Source: Marinitoga sp. 1197 (GTDB lineage Bacteria; Thermotogota; Thermotogae; Petrotogales; Petrotogaceae). Taken from it: a stretch of 64,000 nt of DNA. A program made the position numbers and the translations under genes. Position 1 is the first letter of the stretch; the number at the start of each line of letters is the position of its first letter. Shown here piece by piece: positions 39,915 through 48,916 of this stretch. The stretch spans positions 1-64,000 of the forward strand of contig NZ_AZAY01000005.1 of NCBI RefSeq assembly GCF_001021165.1. Reading direction: 5' to 3'. The notes under the pieces are model-generated. The model was not told where the DNA came from. It did not search any database and saw only the letters and a list, made by a program, of their open reading frames with translations.

Positions 39915-41129
39915 ATGAGATTTCATGATAAAATAGATTTTAAATTATTAGACTCAATGTTTAAAGATGAATTTGAATATGGACAAGAAGATGTGGATTT
40001 TTTATATAATTTCATTCCAAAATTTATTATTATGTCAATTGCTCTTACAATGCAGAAAAAAATTTTTCTTGTTGGTGATGGTAGTGAAAAAAATAAGGTA
40101 GATCAGATTTGGAATATATGGGAAAATAACAACATGCAAACTTTAAAATATGAAATTGCAAAACATTTTTTCTTATATAATCAGGTAAATTTGGAAGCAG
40201 TTCTTGAAGATACAGCAGATAAAGTTTTAGGGACAAAAATAATACTCCATCATCCAAATTCTGTTTCAATTGAAAAAGTTGCTAATGAAATAGTTAAAGT
40301 TGAAATCCAAAGCGAAGTTTTCATTGAAGGTAAAAAAATACAAACGAAGAAGATTCTTACTGAAGAAGAAATAATAATTAAAATAGGGGATAAAGAAGAG
40401 AGAAAACCAAATTTATATGACGGGATCCCTTTTGTAAGAATTGATAATGAGAATTATAGAATAATTAGATTAATTAGATTACAGGATAGATTAAACTTAT
40501 ATGAGTCATATCTTGATGTTCTTTTTGATTTACATGCGGATCCAATTCTTTATGATGATTTAGGCGAATCTTTTATGGCAAAACAGCAGACAAACAAAGA
40601 AACAAAAATAATTATTAGCAAAGATAAAAGAAAAATAAGAAAGTTTTTACATTATCCAAGAGATTCTAAAGGATTGAACATCCTTGAATCCAATGGAGCA
40701 ATGGCTGAAAGAATACAAGTACAACAGGATAAAATTAATAAAACAATCGAAAAACTTTTTCCAGAGATAGTTTTAATGGAAATTTTAAAAGCTGGAGGGC
40801 AGATTACCGGTCCTGGGTTGGAAAAGAAACTAATAGAAATAAGTTCACATATTAATTTAGCTCGAGGAGCTTTAAAAAATGGATTAGAAGAATTAAATGA
40901 ATTAATAAGTTGGTTGATATTTGATCAAAAAATAAAAACGCAAATAGAGTTTGAACCAATAACTCCACGTGATTTCGATGATGTAATAAATGAAGTTATT
41001 AAAGCTTCTGGGATTTTAAGTAAAAAGTGGCAATTAGAAAAATTAGAAAAAGAAGGAATAATTGATAATGCTGAAAAAGAAATGAAAAATTTAGAAAAAG
41101 AAAATCAAGCTAATCCATTAGGATGGTGA
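39915..41129 (+). CDS. Portal protein
   Basis: 404 aa, directly after TerL and overlapping its 3' end slightly in the extended frame. Typical portal features: N-terminal helices, a beta region (FVRIDNENYRIIRLIRLQDR), the long helix-rich ALKNGLEELNELISWLIFD segment, and a C-terminal coiled coil ending AEKEMKNLEKENQ. It resembles the SPP1 gp6/PBSX portal group by length and order. ATG at 39915 after GGAGTGG. Confidence 0.8.
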   Translation: MRFHDKIDFKLLDSMFKDEFEYGQEDVDFLYNFIPKFIIMSIALTMQKKIFLVGDGSEKNKVDQIWNIWENNNMQTLKYEIAKHFFLYNQVNLEAVLEDTADKVLGTKIILHHPNSVSIEKVANEIVKVEIQSEVFIEGKKIQTKKILTEEEIIIKIGDKEERKPNLYDGIPFVRIDNENYRIIRLIRLQDRLNLYESYLDVLFDLHADPILYDDLGESFMAKQQTNKETKIIISKDKRKIRKFLHYPRDSKGLNILESNGAMAERIQVQQDKINKTIEKLFPEIVLMEILKAGGQITGPGLEKKLIEISSHINLARGALKNGLEELNELISWLIFDQKIKTQIEFEPITPRDFDDVINEVIKASGILSKKWQLEKLEKEGIIDNAEKEMKNLEKENQANPLGW

Positions 41130-41157
41130 AAAAACATTTAGAAAGGAGATATGAATA

Positions 41158-41346
41158 ATGGAAATTAAAATGAATTTAAAAAGGAAAGAGTTTAAAAGTA
41201 TTATGAGTAAAATTTATGACATATTAGTAGAGAAGGATGTTGAAAATATTGAATTTGAAATTAAAACAAAAGAAGAAAAAAAGAAGATAACCTATGAAAC
41301 AAGGTTATCTTCAGATTATATTGTTAGTTCTCAAAATGATTCATGA
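41158..41346 (+). CDS. Small protein after the portal gene (62 aa)
   Basis: GAAAGGAG lies 9 nt upstream. Charged, one helix then strands (VENIEFEIKTKEEKKKITYE). Family unknown. Confidence 0.5.
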   Translation: MEIKMNLKRKEFKSIMSKIYDILVEKDVENIEFEIKTKEEKKKITYETRLSSDYIVSSQNDS

Positions 41347-41353
41347 TTGAAAT

Positions 41354-41705
41354 TTACTTTTTAGAGTTTTCAATTAAATTAGTAACTGTTTCAGCAAGTT
41401 TATCAATTATTCCATTTTCATCAAATAAATTTACAAGTTCAAAAATACTATCATCGCCGGATTCTAAAACATCTAATGCAAATGTAGGTTTTAAAGCATC
41501 AATCATAAATTGTTCAATGTTTAAATTTGATACAAAGTTTAATTTTATTTCTGAATGGCAAAGCGGACATGTTGTGGTTTCAGAACGATAAATTTTTTTT
41601 AAAATTTTCTATGTACTCTGTTCCGCAAATAGGGCATTTAACCCTTTCAGGTATTTTAGCAAGAGATACATCGACAATCCTACTAATTTTTTTATAAAAA
41701 TCCAT
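41354..41705 (-). pseudogene. Frameshifted zinc-ribbon protein on the opposite strand
   Basis: From ATG at 41705 the frame reads MDFYKKISRIVDVSLAKIPE, CPICGTEY, and stops after a run of eight A. Dropping one A continues into TCPLCHSEIKLNF, then helices ending LIENSKK. Two CxxC pairs form one zinc ribbon across the shift. The gene lies against the direction of the late operon, as inserted cargo would. Confidence 0.6.
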
Positions 41706-41731
41706 AAAGTCATCCCCTTTTTTTGTTATTT

Positions 41732-41756
41732 GCCCCTCCGGGGCTTTATTTTTTAT
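41732..41756 (+). terminator. Intrinsic terminator
   Basis: GCCCC-TCC-GGGGC plus a T-rich run. From here to 41953 no gene is seen; the stretch contains ACGACATAATGTCGT, a small palindrome at about 41829-41843. Confidence 0.7.
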
Positions 41757-41953
41757 TATTCAAAGAGTATATAACCTAAAAGAGGAGGAGATAAAAAGAG
41801 TTTAAGTTACAAAAAAGTTAAAAATCAAAACGACATAATGTCGTTTAGGTTGGAAGCAGATAATACAAGAAAAATTAACAAATCATTTACAAAGGACACA
41901 TAGGAGAACAAACGACAAAAAACGCTAAAAACTGGGAAGAGAGAGTTGATTAT

Positions 41954-42139
41954 ATGATCAAAGTTGTTAATCAAACACCGATAGATGCCAAAATAAAGAA
42001 AAAAACATTATTATTATTGAAAGATTTGAAATCAAGAAAACAACTTTTACTGTTTCCAGATATGATGTTAAGAGAAATATTGGCACCTTTAAAGGAAGAA
42101 GGAATAGAAATTGAAAAATATGAGTTGGCGAATGGATGA
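41954..42139 (+). CDS. Small basic protein (61 aa)
   Basis: MIKVVNQTPIDAKIKKKTLL..., Lys/Leu rich helices. Only a weak GAGAGAG ribosome site. A terminator follows immediately. Role unknown. Confidence 0.45.
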   Translation: MIKVVNQTPIDAKIKKKTLLLLKDLKSRKQLLLFPDMMLREILAPLKEEGIEIEKYELANG

Positions 42140-42146
42140 TTAAATT

Positions 42147-42167
42147 AGCCCCGTTTGGGGCTTTTTT
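42147..42167 (+). terminator. Intrinsic terminator
   Basis: AGCCCC-GTTT-GGGGCT plus T run, just before the MuF gene. Confidence 0.8.
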
Positions 42168-42182
42168 AGTAGGAGGATTAAA

Positions 42183-43139
42183 ATGACAAAGGAAGAATTT
42201 GAATCTAAAATGTTGGAATTACGAAAAAATTATTTAAATACTGCAATAAATGATCTTGAAAATAAATATAGAACAGAATATATAAAATCATTTAAAGAAC
42301 TTTATTATGATTTAAATAACAGAATAAAAAAATATAAAGATGATAGAGGAAATATTAGGGCAATTTATTTAAATCAAATAAAAGAAGATTTAAAGAAAGA
42401 AATTAATAAGTTTTATAAAAGATATAAGGCTACGACATTAAATCTTTTAGAAGAATCAAGTTTTAGAGCATTCAAAGATACAAAAGAAATTTATTTTAAA
42501 ACTGGAATGGAACAATTAGCTGAACATATAAAGTGGAACAAAAATATCATGGATTATTTGATTTTTTACAAAGCCCAAGATGGATTAACTATATCTGAAA
42601 GGTTATGGGGTCATTCAAAAAGAATAAGAGATAAAATATTTGATTCGTTGAAAAAGAATATTCTTGCGGGTGAATCTGTTTGGGATACAATGATGGAATT
42701 GCAAGAAATAAAATCTCCTAAAATAAAAATTCCAGAGTATTTAAAAAAAGAATTTGAGAAAATGTCTTATGAAAAAATAGAAGAAGTGATTAATTTATAT
42801 ACAGTAAAGAAAACAAATTATTTAACGAGAAGATTAGTAGAAGCAGAAATAGAGAGAGCATATAGAACAACAACATTAAAACTTGTTGAAAACAAAGAGT
42901 GGATTAAAGGAATGAAATGGAGTCTTTCATGGAAACATAAATATGGTGAATATCACTGCAATTGTGAAAAAAATGCAACACAAAATTCTTTTGGGCTTGG
43001 AAGAGGAGTATATCCAATAAAATATTATCCACCGGCTCCTGATCATCCACATTGTAATTGTTTCGATACGGAAGTTTTTGATGAAAAAGTTTTGGAAGAT
43101 TATGGTATAATTGATAAAAAAGATAAAAAAGAACGATAA
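42183..43139 (+). CDS. MuF/SPP1 gp7-type minor head protein
   Basis: 318 aa. Long N-terminal helices, then the MuF core: EAEIERAYRTTTLKLVENK, MKWSLSWKHKYGEYHCNCEK, PPAPDHPHCNCFDTEV, where Cys and His residues probably bind a metal. It follows terminase and portal as in SPP1-like head modules, and goes into the virion with DNA. In many phages MuF proteins carry C-terminal toxin domains; this one ends right after the core, and a decayed cassette follows. Confidence 0.82.
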   Translation: MTKEEFESKMLELRKNYLNTAINDLENKYRTEYIKSFKELYYDLNNRIKKYKDDRGNIRAIYLNQIKEDLKKEINKFYKRYKATTLNLLEESSFRAFKDTKEIYFKTGMEQLAEHIKWNKNIMDYLIFYKAQDGLTISERLWGHSKRIRDKIFDSLKKNILAGESVWDTMMELQEIKSPKIKIPEYLKKEFEKMSYEKIEEVINLYTVKKTNYLTRRLVEAEIERAYRTTTLKLVENKEWIKGMKWSLSWKHKYGEYHCNCEKNATQNSFGLGRGVYPIKYYPPAPDHPHCNCFDTEVFDEKVLEDYGIIDKKDKKER

Positions 43140-43198
43140 TATGAGTGAAAAGATGAGGATAAATCTTTAAAAAAGAAATTAAAAAAGTGGGTGTTATT
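43140..43198 (+). pseudogene. Deletion scar of the gene downstream of MuF
   Basis: The first codons ATGAGTGA and the last 20 codons (EDKSLKKKLKKWVLL) of the 181-aa gene seen intact at 11330-11875 are joined here; about 475 bp are missing. Confidence 0.75.
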
Positions 43199-43479
43199 AT
43201 GGAAAAGAAAATAGATGCTTTGATATACGCTTATAGGTATAATTCGGCAATAACTGATTATGAAGATGATCCATATTATGCTGAAGATGCAGCCCATTTT
43301 CGTAAAATGGCAATAAAAAAACTAAAAAAATAGATGATCCTCGTATAAGAAAGGAAGTTAAAAAAATAATCAAAGAAACAGATCATATTTTAAAAAAAGA
43401 ACAGAAAAATATAATTCGGATATTATCAGGTCTTTCTGATATGGACAAAAAAGAACTAAAATATTTAGAGAGAATATAA
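43199..43479 (+). pseudogene. Frameshifted copy of the 93-aa helical protein
   Basis: Same sequence as 11860-12141 except for a run of seven A instead of eight near 43325-43331, which brings TAG into frame, and a few substitutions. The encoded protein is cut to about 44 residues. Confidence 0.8.
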
Positions 43480-43483
43480 CAAA

Positions 43484-43511
43484 AGCCGCTCAAATGAGCG
43501 GTTTTTTTATT
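43484..43511 (+). terminator. Intrinsic terminator
   Basis: GCCGCTC-AAAT-GAGCGGT plus T run; copy of 12145-12171. Confidence 0.85.
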
Positions 43512-43529
43512 AATAGTATAAAATCATTC

Positions 43530-43553
43530 GGAGCCTTAGAGGCTCCTTTTTTT
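43530..43553 (+). terminator. Terminator, GGAGCC type
   Basis: GGAGCC-TTAGA-GGCTCC plus T run; copy of 12191-12214. Confidence 0.8.
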
Positions 43554-43582
43554 ATTACAAAAATATTTTTGGAGGTGAAATA

Positions 43583-44182
43583 GTGAAAGGAAAAGAAAAG
43601 TTATTTGATTTTAACTTGCAACTATTTGCAGATGGTGAGGGAGGTGAAAATGGAACAGAATCTCAAGATAATTCCGCGGATGAAAAAGCTCCAAATAATG
43701 AACCAGCAAAAGATACAGAAAAAAATACAGAAATTGAATCATTGAAAACACAGATTTCAGAATTATCTAAGATTATTGAAGAATTAAAATCAAACAAGAA
43801 GACTGAACCTGAACCGAATAAAAACAAAGAAGATAAAGAAACTGATCCAATGAGTGAAATTGAAAAATTAAAAGCAGAGTTGGCCAAGAAAGATTTGATT
43901 TATCAAACAGAAAAGCTTTTAGTAAAAGAAGGATTTGCGGAATATTCGGAAAGTTTAATGCCAATAGTAATGAAAGATGATGTAAAAACTACAGAAAAGA
44001 ACATAAAGACACTCAAAACTGTAATTGAAAAATTGACTCAGGCTAAAATAGAAGATTTAAAAAAAGGTAGGAGTTTGAAAGGAACAGGAAGTGATAATTT
44101 GGAACATTTGGAAAGTGAAATAGAAAATATTTTAAGTGTTGATAAGACAGGAATACCTAAAATAGAAGATTTTTGGAGATAA
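43583..44182 (+). CDS. Capsid scaffolding protein (DUF4355-like)
   Basis: 199 aa, starting with GTG after GGAGGTG. Begins with the FDFNLQLFADG motif typical of phage scaffolds, followed by an acidic, disordered Asn/Glu-rich part (20-50), a long coiled coil (50-120) and a helical C-terminus ending in DFWR. It would guide capsid assembly and be released. Position directly before decoration and capsid genes fits. Confidence 0.8.
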   Translation: MKGKEKLFDFNLQLFADGEGGENGTESQDNSADEKAPNNEPAKDTEKNTEIESLKTQISELSKIIEELKSNKKTEPEPNKNKEDKETDPMSEIEKLKAELAKKDLIYQTEKLLVKEGFAEYSESLMPIVMKDDVKTTEKNIKTLKTVIEKLTQAKIEDLKKGRSLKGTGSDNLEHLESEIENILSVDKTGIPKIEDFWR

Positions 44183-44200
44183 GAAAGGAGAGTGATTTAA

Positions 44201-44554
44201 ATGCTTAATCAAAAAGATTATGCTGGCAGTGTAGCATTTTTAGTAAGTGATCATTATGTGATGTTAGGATGTGTAATTGATTCATCAACAGTAACGGCAG
44301 ATTCCGATGGAGATAAAATCTTAAAAGCTGGAACAATTTTAGGAAAAATAACAGCAAGTGGAAAATTTGGACCGTATAATTCAACAGCGACGGATGGAAG
44401 ACAAACTGCAGTAGGAATTTTAGCTCATGATGTGGATGTAACTAAAGAAGATGCAATGGTCAATTATTTAATTCATGGTGTCGTACAAGAATCAAAACTT
44501 ACAGGTATTGATGCTACGGCAAAAACACAGTTATCCCATATTATTTTTATATAA
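44201..44554 (+). CDS. Head decoration protein (lambda gpD-like)
   Basis: 117 aa, beta-rich: ILKAGTILGKITASGKFGPY, AVGILAHDVDV, AMVNYLIHGVVQES. This is the pattern of phage head decoration proteins that sit on the capsid and stabilise it. It precedes the E-type capsid gene as D precedes E in lambda. Confidence 0.8.
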   Translation: MLNQKDYAGSVAFLVSDHYVMLGCVIDSSTVTADSDGDKILKAGTILGKITASGKFGPYNSTATDGRQTAVGILAHDVDVTKEDAMVNYLIHGVVQESKLTGIDATAKTQLSHIIFI

Positions 44555-44569
44555 GGAGCGTGATATAGA

Positions 44570-45589
44570 ATGAAAACTATTTCAAATCTTTTGGAATCAA
44601 AAACATTTTTAAATTACATGTTGAATAGACCAAACAGAAAATTTTTAGGCGATGTCATTTTTCCAAGAAAAAAGATTGATTCACTATCTTTTGAATGGGT
44701 TAAAGGGGCAAATAATCTTCCAGTAATGGCTAAAGTTCAACCATTTGGTGCTGAAGCAGCTATTATGGGAAGAGATGGAATATCAACAGTTTCAGGGAAA
44801 ATTCCAGTTATAAAAATTAAAAGAAGTTTAGACGAAGAAGAATATATAAAATTAAAATCTTTCCAAAAAAGAGGGTATGATATTCCAGAAAGTGTAATAA
44901 GAAAGATTTTTGATGACGTAACAGCTGTATTTGATAGTGTTGAAAATAAAATTGAATATTTAAGAATGCAAGCACTTTGTAAAGGAAAATTGGATTTTGC
45001 GAATGATGGATTAGTTTATACAGTAGATTATTTAATGCCGACAGAAAATATGCCAACAGTTGCAACTCTTTGGAGCGACACAACAAATTCAGATCCAGAA
45101 AGCGATATTTACACATGGGTATCAATGGTTATCGAAAAAGGAGGAGCTCAGCCAACAAAAGCAGTAACATCTTTGAAGGTTGTAAATTATTTGTTAAGGA
45201 ATGTGAATTTAAGGAAAGCAATATTTGGTGTGAATTCAGACAGATTACTCGATTTAAGAACATTGAATTCTTACTTTACTTCAAAAGGATTACCAGCCAT
45301 AACACATTATGATCTTCAAGCAAGACAATTAGATGGAACACAAGTAAGATTTTTTGATGAGAATAAATTTGTTTTACTCCCTGGTAATGGATTAGCAGGA
45401 GATACACTTGTTGGACCAACAGCTGAAGCATTAGCAGAAGATGCAGGTAAAAAAATGAAACAATTAAAAGGAATTACAGTAGTACAATGGGAAACAACAG
45501 AACCAGTTTCATTATGGACAAAAGCAGCAGCAGCCCAAATTCCTTCTATGCCATATGCTGATTATACAGTAAGTGCTACAGTTATTTAA
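44570..45589 (+). CDS. Major capsid protein (lambda gpE-like)
   Basis: 339 aa, close to the usual length of E-type capsid proteins. Seen: RKFLGDVIFPRKKIDSLSFE, LPVMAKVQPFGAEAAI, GDTLVGPTAEALAEDAG and a final region with TEPVSLWTKAAAAQIPSMPY, typical of the HK97-fold E family. A terminator follows, as often after abundant capsid genes. Confidence 0.87.
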   Translation: MKTISNLLESKTFLNYMLNRPNRKFLGDVIFPRKKIDSLSFEWVKGANNLPVMAKVQPFGAEAAIMGRDGISTVSGKIPVIKIKRSLDEEEYIKLKSFQKRGYDIPESVIRKIFDDVTAVFDSVENKIEYLRMQALCKGKLDFANDGLVYTVDYLMPTENMPTVATLWSDTTNSDPESDIYTWVSMVIEKGGAQPTKAVTSLKVVNYLLRNVNLRKAIFGVNSDRLLDLRTLNSYFTSKGLPAITHYDLQARQLDGTQVRFFDENKFVLLPGNGLAGDTLVGPTAEALAEDAGKKMKQLKGITVVQWETTEPVSLWTKAAAAQIPSMPYADYTVSATVI

Positions 45590-45592
45590 TAC

Positions 45593-45618
45593 AATCCGCT
45601 CTAACGGGCGGATTTTTT
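45593..45618 (+). terminator. Terminator after the capsid gene
   Basis: AATCCGCTC-TAACG-GGCGGATT plus T run. Confidence 0.75.
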
Positions 45619-45653
45619 ATTTATTCCAAAATTAAAGATTGGAGGTTGGATAT

Positions 45654-45836
45654 ATGAAATATAAGGTATTAGTGCCGTTAACTTTAGAAGGAAAAGTTTT
45701 TAAAAAAGGAGAAATTGTGGAATTAGCTAAAAAACATACAGTTAGCGATTTAATTAAAAGAAAAGTTATAGAGGTTGTAAAGATTTCAAAGAAAGAAGCT
45801 GATAATAATGACAAACTTGGAGAGAATCAGAATTGA
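45654..45836 (+). CDS. Small protein before the connector (60 aa)
   Basis: GGAGG lies 8 nt before ATG at 45654. MKYKVLVPLTLEGKVFKKGE then VSDLIKRKVIEVV: a short barrel-like fold common between capsid and connector genes in siphophages. Overlaps the next gene by 29 bp. Confidence 0.6.
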   Translation: MKYKVLVPLTLEGKVFKKGEIVELAKKHTVSDLIKRKVIEVVKISKKEADNNDKLGENQN

Positions 45837-46128
45837 ACTAAGAGATTTAAATGGAAAAGTTTTTGCAGATTCAGAATTAGAAGCTTGGCTTGGTGATCAT
45901 GGATTAAATAAAGACGATCTATATCTTGCAGAAAACAAATCTTATTTAATGCTTGCTGTTAGAGATGCTTTGAGACAATTACTTAGAGATTGGGATTCTG
46001 CAAAAACAACAATAAAAGGAGATTATCAAGAAGGATATTCGAAATCTGCATTGGCAAGTGAAATTGAGAGAATTACAAGAGAATATGAATGGGATTTGAT
46101 TATTGGAGAGATGGGTTATGAAGATTGA
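45808..46128 (+). CDS. Head-tail connector (gp6-like) protein
   Basis: 106 aa, all-helical: LERIRIELRDLNGKVFADSE, then a long helix (YLMLAVRDALRQLLRDW). Size, fold pattern and place suit the head-completion/adaptor proteins. Confidence 0.65.
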   Translation: MTNLERIRIELRDLNGKVFADSELEAWLGDHGLNKDDLYLAENKSYLMLAVRDALRQLLRDWDSAKTTIKGDYQEGYSKSALASEIERITREYEWDLIIGEMGYED

Positions 46129-46591
46129 AATTGTAGGAGATAAGAAGTTAAATAAAAAATTAAAACAATTAGGGAAAAATTTAGGGCCTTCTGGAAGAAG
46201 GAAGGCCTTTGGTATTGCAACAACTTTATTGGCTAATTATTTAAAACTTTTATATGATAAAGAATTAAATTCATCTAAAATAAAAAATAAAGTTTTTACA
46301 GAAATTTCTTCTGAGCATGGAAAGGTTTATACTGATCAAATACATGCAATATTTTTAGAGTATGGAACTAAAGCTCATGATATTTTTCCAAAAAGGAAAA
46401 AAGCTTTGAGTTGGTATATAGGACCAAAACCAAAACCACAAGGATATATGGGAGATAAAAAATATTGGGCAGTGGCTAAACATGTAAGACATCCAGGAAC
46501 AAAAGGGAAGTATTTCTTTGCGAGAACATTGAAAGATAATAAAGAAAAGATTCTGATAATCTTTAAAAAAGGAATGATGGAAGATGTATAA
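46118..46591 (+). CDS. HK97 gp10-like head-tail joining protein
   Basis: 157 aa. KIEIVGDKKLNKKLKQLGKN at the start, then HAIFLEYGTKAHDIFPK, a well-known gp10-family motif (F-x-E-Y-G-T), and HPGTKGKYFFARTL. ATG at 46118 after GGAGAGA. Confidence 0.8.
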   Translation: MKIEIVGDKKLNKKLKQLGKNLGPSGRRKAFGIATTLLANYLKLLYDKELNSSKIKNKVFTEISSEHGKVYTDQIHAIFLEYGTKAHDIFPKRKKALSWYIGPKPKPQGYMGDKKYWAVAKHVRHPGTKGKYFFARTLKDNKEKILIIFKKGMMEDV

Positions 46592-46964
46592 CGATTTATT
46601 AAATTCAATAAAATTAAGCTTAGAAAGCATGGTATATAATAACAAAAATATTTTTCAAAAAGTAGGGATAGGAGCTTTAAAAGCAGATGATTATTTGTCT
46701 TCAGCTTCAATTTTTTTAGATTCATCAAACCACCAACAAATGACTTCATTTAGATATGAAATTAATGTAAATGTTGATATAGTATGTGCATTTTCGATGA
46801 GTAGAGGAGAAAATCCAGAATTATTTTTTCAAGAAAAATATGATATTGTAGAAGTTTTAGAAAAACATTTTAAAGAGAATTATCAGTTGATGAATACAGA
46901 ATTTTCTTCTGATGAAGAACATCTTTTTGTTATGTTCAGAATAAAAACAAGCGAGGTGAGATAA
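46584..46964 (+). CDS. Tail terminator-like protein
   Basis: 126 aa. An N-terminal helix (YNDLLNSIKLSLESMV) and beta strands (FRYEINVNVDIVCAFS, HLFVMFRIKTSEV) fit the tail-terminator/completion fold. Overlaps the gp10-like gene by 8 bp and is followed by the tube proteins, its expected place. Confidence 0.6.
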   Translation: MYNDLLNSIKLSLESMVYNNKNIFQKVGIGALKADDYLSSASIFLDSSNHQQMTSFRYEINVNVDIVCAFSMSRGENPELFFQEKYDIVEVLEKHFKENYQLMNTEFSSDEEHLFVMFRIKTSEVR

Positions 46965-47945
46965 ATGGCATATACAGGTTTTTCCTCGCAACTTTTTATT
47001 GGAACTGAGAAAAAATTTAATGAAGAAGCAACTTTAAAATATATTATACCATTTACTTCAGAAAATATAAACGAAAAAAAAGAAATAGTAAATTCTGAAG
47101 CATTGTTAGGGAAAAGAGCAAATAATTCGATTGTAGAAACAAAAAAATATGTATCTGGTAATGTTGATTTGGAAATATATCCAGAAATATTTGGATATAT
47201 GTTTTTACTTGCATTAGGATGGGTTGAGAAGGCATCAGATTATATAAAAATAACTCCAGTAAAAGTATTTCAAGAAATACCAAGTTCAACTATTCAAGTG
47301 TCACACAATGATATAGATTTTATATATACAGGAATGAAAATAAATGAAATAAATTTAAAGTTCGGTTTAAATGAAACTAAATTTTCAGTTGGATTTGAAG
47401 GAATAAGAGAGATACAAAAATCGGGAACATATGATTTACAGAATTTAAGTTTCACAAATCAATTGACTTTCAGACAATTTTCAATTGAAAAAGATGACAT
47501 AATAAAAGATAATGTTATTGAATTAAATCTATCAATAAAAAATAATATTGAGACGAATGATTATGTTTTTGGAGAATTGTATAGACAATCATTGACAACT
47601 GGCAATTTAGAAATTGAAGGTGACATGAAAATTCTATTTGATATTGAAACATATAACAATTATAAAAACTTTCAAAAAAACAAATTATTATTTAAATTTG
47701 ATAATGGTGTAGATAAATTTGAAATAGAAATCCCAAGTGCAAAATTCTATGATGTTGAACATAATATAGTTGATGAAAAACAAATTGTTATGGAATGCAA
47801 AATTTTAGCTACAGGCAAGGATTTAATTGAAATCAGAGATTATACAAATTATATTGAAGATTTTTACATTCCTACAGGAGCTTTAGGTTATTGGACCAAT
47901 AGTTTAAATGATATTGTAAATAATATAAAACCATTGGGTTATTAA
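46965..47945 (+). CDS. Tail tube protein paralogue 1
   Basis: 326 aa. Shares with the next gene: MAYTGFSSQLFIGTEKKF, then LKYIIPFTSE, SEALLGKRA, a G-x-V-D-L-E-I-Y-P-E-x-x-G-Y strand and so on. Its last 28 residues (YIPTGALGYWTNSLNDIVNN, IKPLGY) are absent from paralogue 2 but resemble two segments of the J-like protein at 55940. It may be the minor tube form or a baseplate hub ring. Confidence 0.75.
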   Translation: MAYTGFSSQLFIGTEKKFNEEATLKYIIPFTSENINEKKEIVNSEALLGKRANNSIVETKKYVSGNVDLEIYPEIFGYMFLLALGWVEKASDYIKITPVKVFQEIPSSTIQVSHNDIDFIYTGMKINEINLKFGLNETKFSVGFEGIREIQKSGTYDLQNLSFTNQLTFRQFSIEKDDIIKDNVIELNLSIKNNIETNDYVFGELYRQSLTTGNLEIEGDMKILFDIETYNNYKNFQKNKLLFKFDNGVDKFEIEIPSAKFYDVEHNIVDEKQIVMECKILATGKDLIEIRDYTNYIEDFYIPTGALGYWTNSLNDIVNNIKPLGY

Positions 47946-47959
47946 TGGAGGTGGATTAA

Positions 47960-48898
47960 ATGGCATTTACAGGTGCAAAAAGTAGTATTTTATTAGGATT
48001 AGAAAGTAGTTTTGCAACAGCAGCTTCACTCAAATACAAACTTCCTTTTAAAAGCGAAAGCATTAATCACAAAATTGAAGCATTAAAATCAGAAGCATTG
48101 TTAGGATTAAGAGGGACAAAGAATGTAGCCCCAGGAAAAGAAAGTGTTGAAGGAAGCATTGAAATGGAAGCATATCCAAATAGTTTAGGAGTCTTATTTT
48201 ATCTAGCTTTGGGAAAATCTTCGTTAGATACAGATCATGCTAAAATTGTTCCAATAAGTAATACGGAGGATTTACCAAGTGCAACAATACAAGTAGATCA
48301 TTCAGGACAGAAAATGTTATACAAAGGGATAAAGGTTAATAATTTGAAGTTTTCTGGTGCAGTTGGTGCAATACCCAACATAAGTATTGAAGTTTTAGGA
48401 GTTGATGAAATTATTGGCGGAGGAACAGAGGGGACTATAAGTGAGCCAGGAGACGAACCTTATTATTTTAAAGAGTTGACATTATTCACGGATAATCTAA
48501 CGACTTTTACAGATATGTATTCTAGTATTGAATTTACCTTAAATAATAATCTTGATGCTGAAGATTATCGTTTAGATGGAACTGGAAAGCGTAAAACAAT
48601 AGATGAAGGAAAATTTGAAATAAGCGGAACAATAGATATTATATTTGATTCAACAACAATATCTGGTGAATATACAGAATATAAAAACTTTACAAATGCG
48701 CAATTAGGTATAAAACTTGAAAAAGCAACAGGTGAAAAACTTACAATCTATTTACCAAAAATAAGATTTACAGAGATGACACATGATATCAGTGGTCCAG
48801 ATAAAATTGTTCTTAAGGCGAATTTTGAAGGGTTATTACCAGCAGCAGGTGATATTATCGAAGTTCACGATTACGTAAATACAACAGGAACATATTAA
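47960..48898 (+). CDS. Tail tube protein paralogue 2 (probable major tube protein)
   Basis: 312 aa: MAFTGAKSSILLGLESSFAT, LKYKLPFKSE, SEALLGLRG, EGSIEMEAYPNSLGVLFYLA, DLPSATIQVDHSG. Ends in IIEVHDYVNT without the extension of paralogue 1. Duplicated tube genes occur in some siphophages; this one, next to the chaperone genes, is likelier to be the major tube. Confidence 0.78.
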   Translation: MAFTGAKSSILLGLESSFATAASLKYKLPFKSESINHKIEALKSEALLGLRGTKNVAPGKESVEGSIEMEAYPNSLGVLFYLALGKSSLDTDHAKIVPISNTEDLPSATIQVDHSGQKMLYKGIKVNNLKFSGAVGAIPNISIEVLGVDEIIGGGTEGTISEPGDEPYYFKELTLFTDNLTTFTDMYSSIEFTLNNNLDAEDYRLDGTGKRKTIDEGKFEISGTIDIIFDSTTISGEYTEYKNFTNAQLGIKLEKATGEKLTIYLPKIRFTEMTHDISGPDKIVLKANFEGLLPAAGDIIEVHDYVNTTGTY

Positions 48899-48916
48899 TG
48901 ATTGGAGGTAGAGAGT

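Larger units (their letters stand above)
43155..43573 (+). repeat. Direct repeat, copy 2 (copy 1 at 11816-12234)
   Basis: 419 bp, almost identical to 11816-12234. Ends at the ribosome binding site of the scaffold gene. Confidence 0.9.

Noticed and set aside
41343-41591. A plus-strand frame of 82 codons after the portal region
   Set aside because: It is the antisense of the frameshifted zinc-ribbon gene, whose CxxC pairs and ribosome site support the minus strand.
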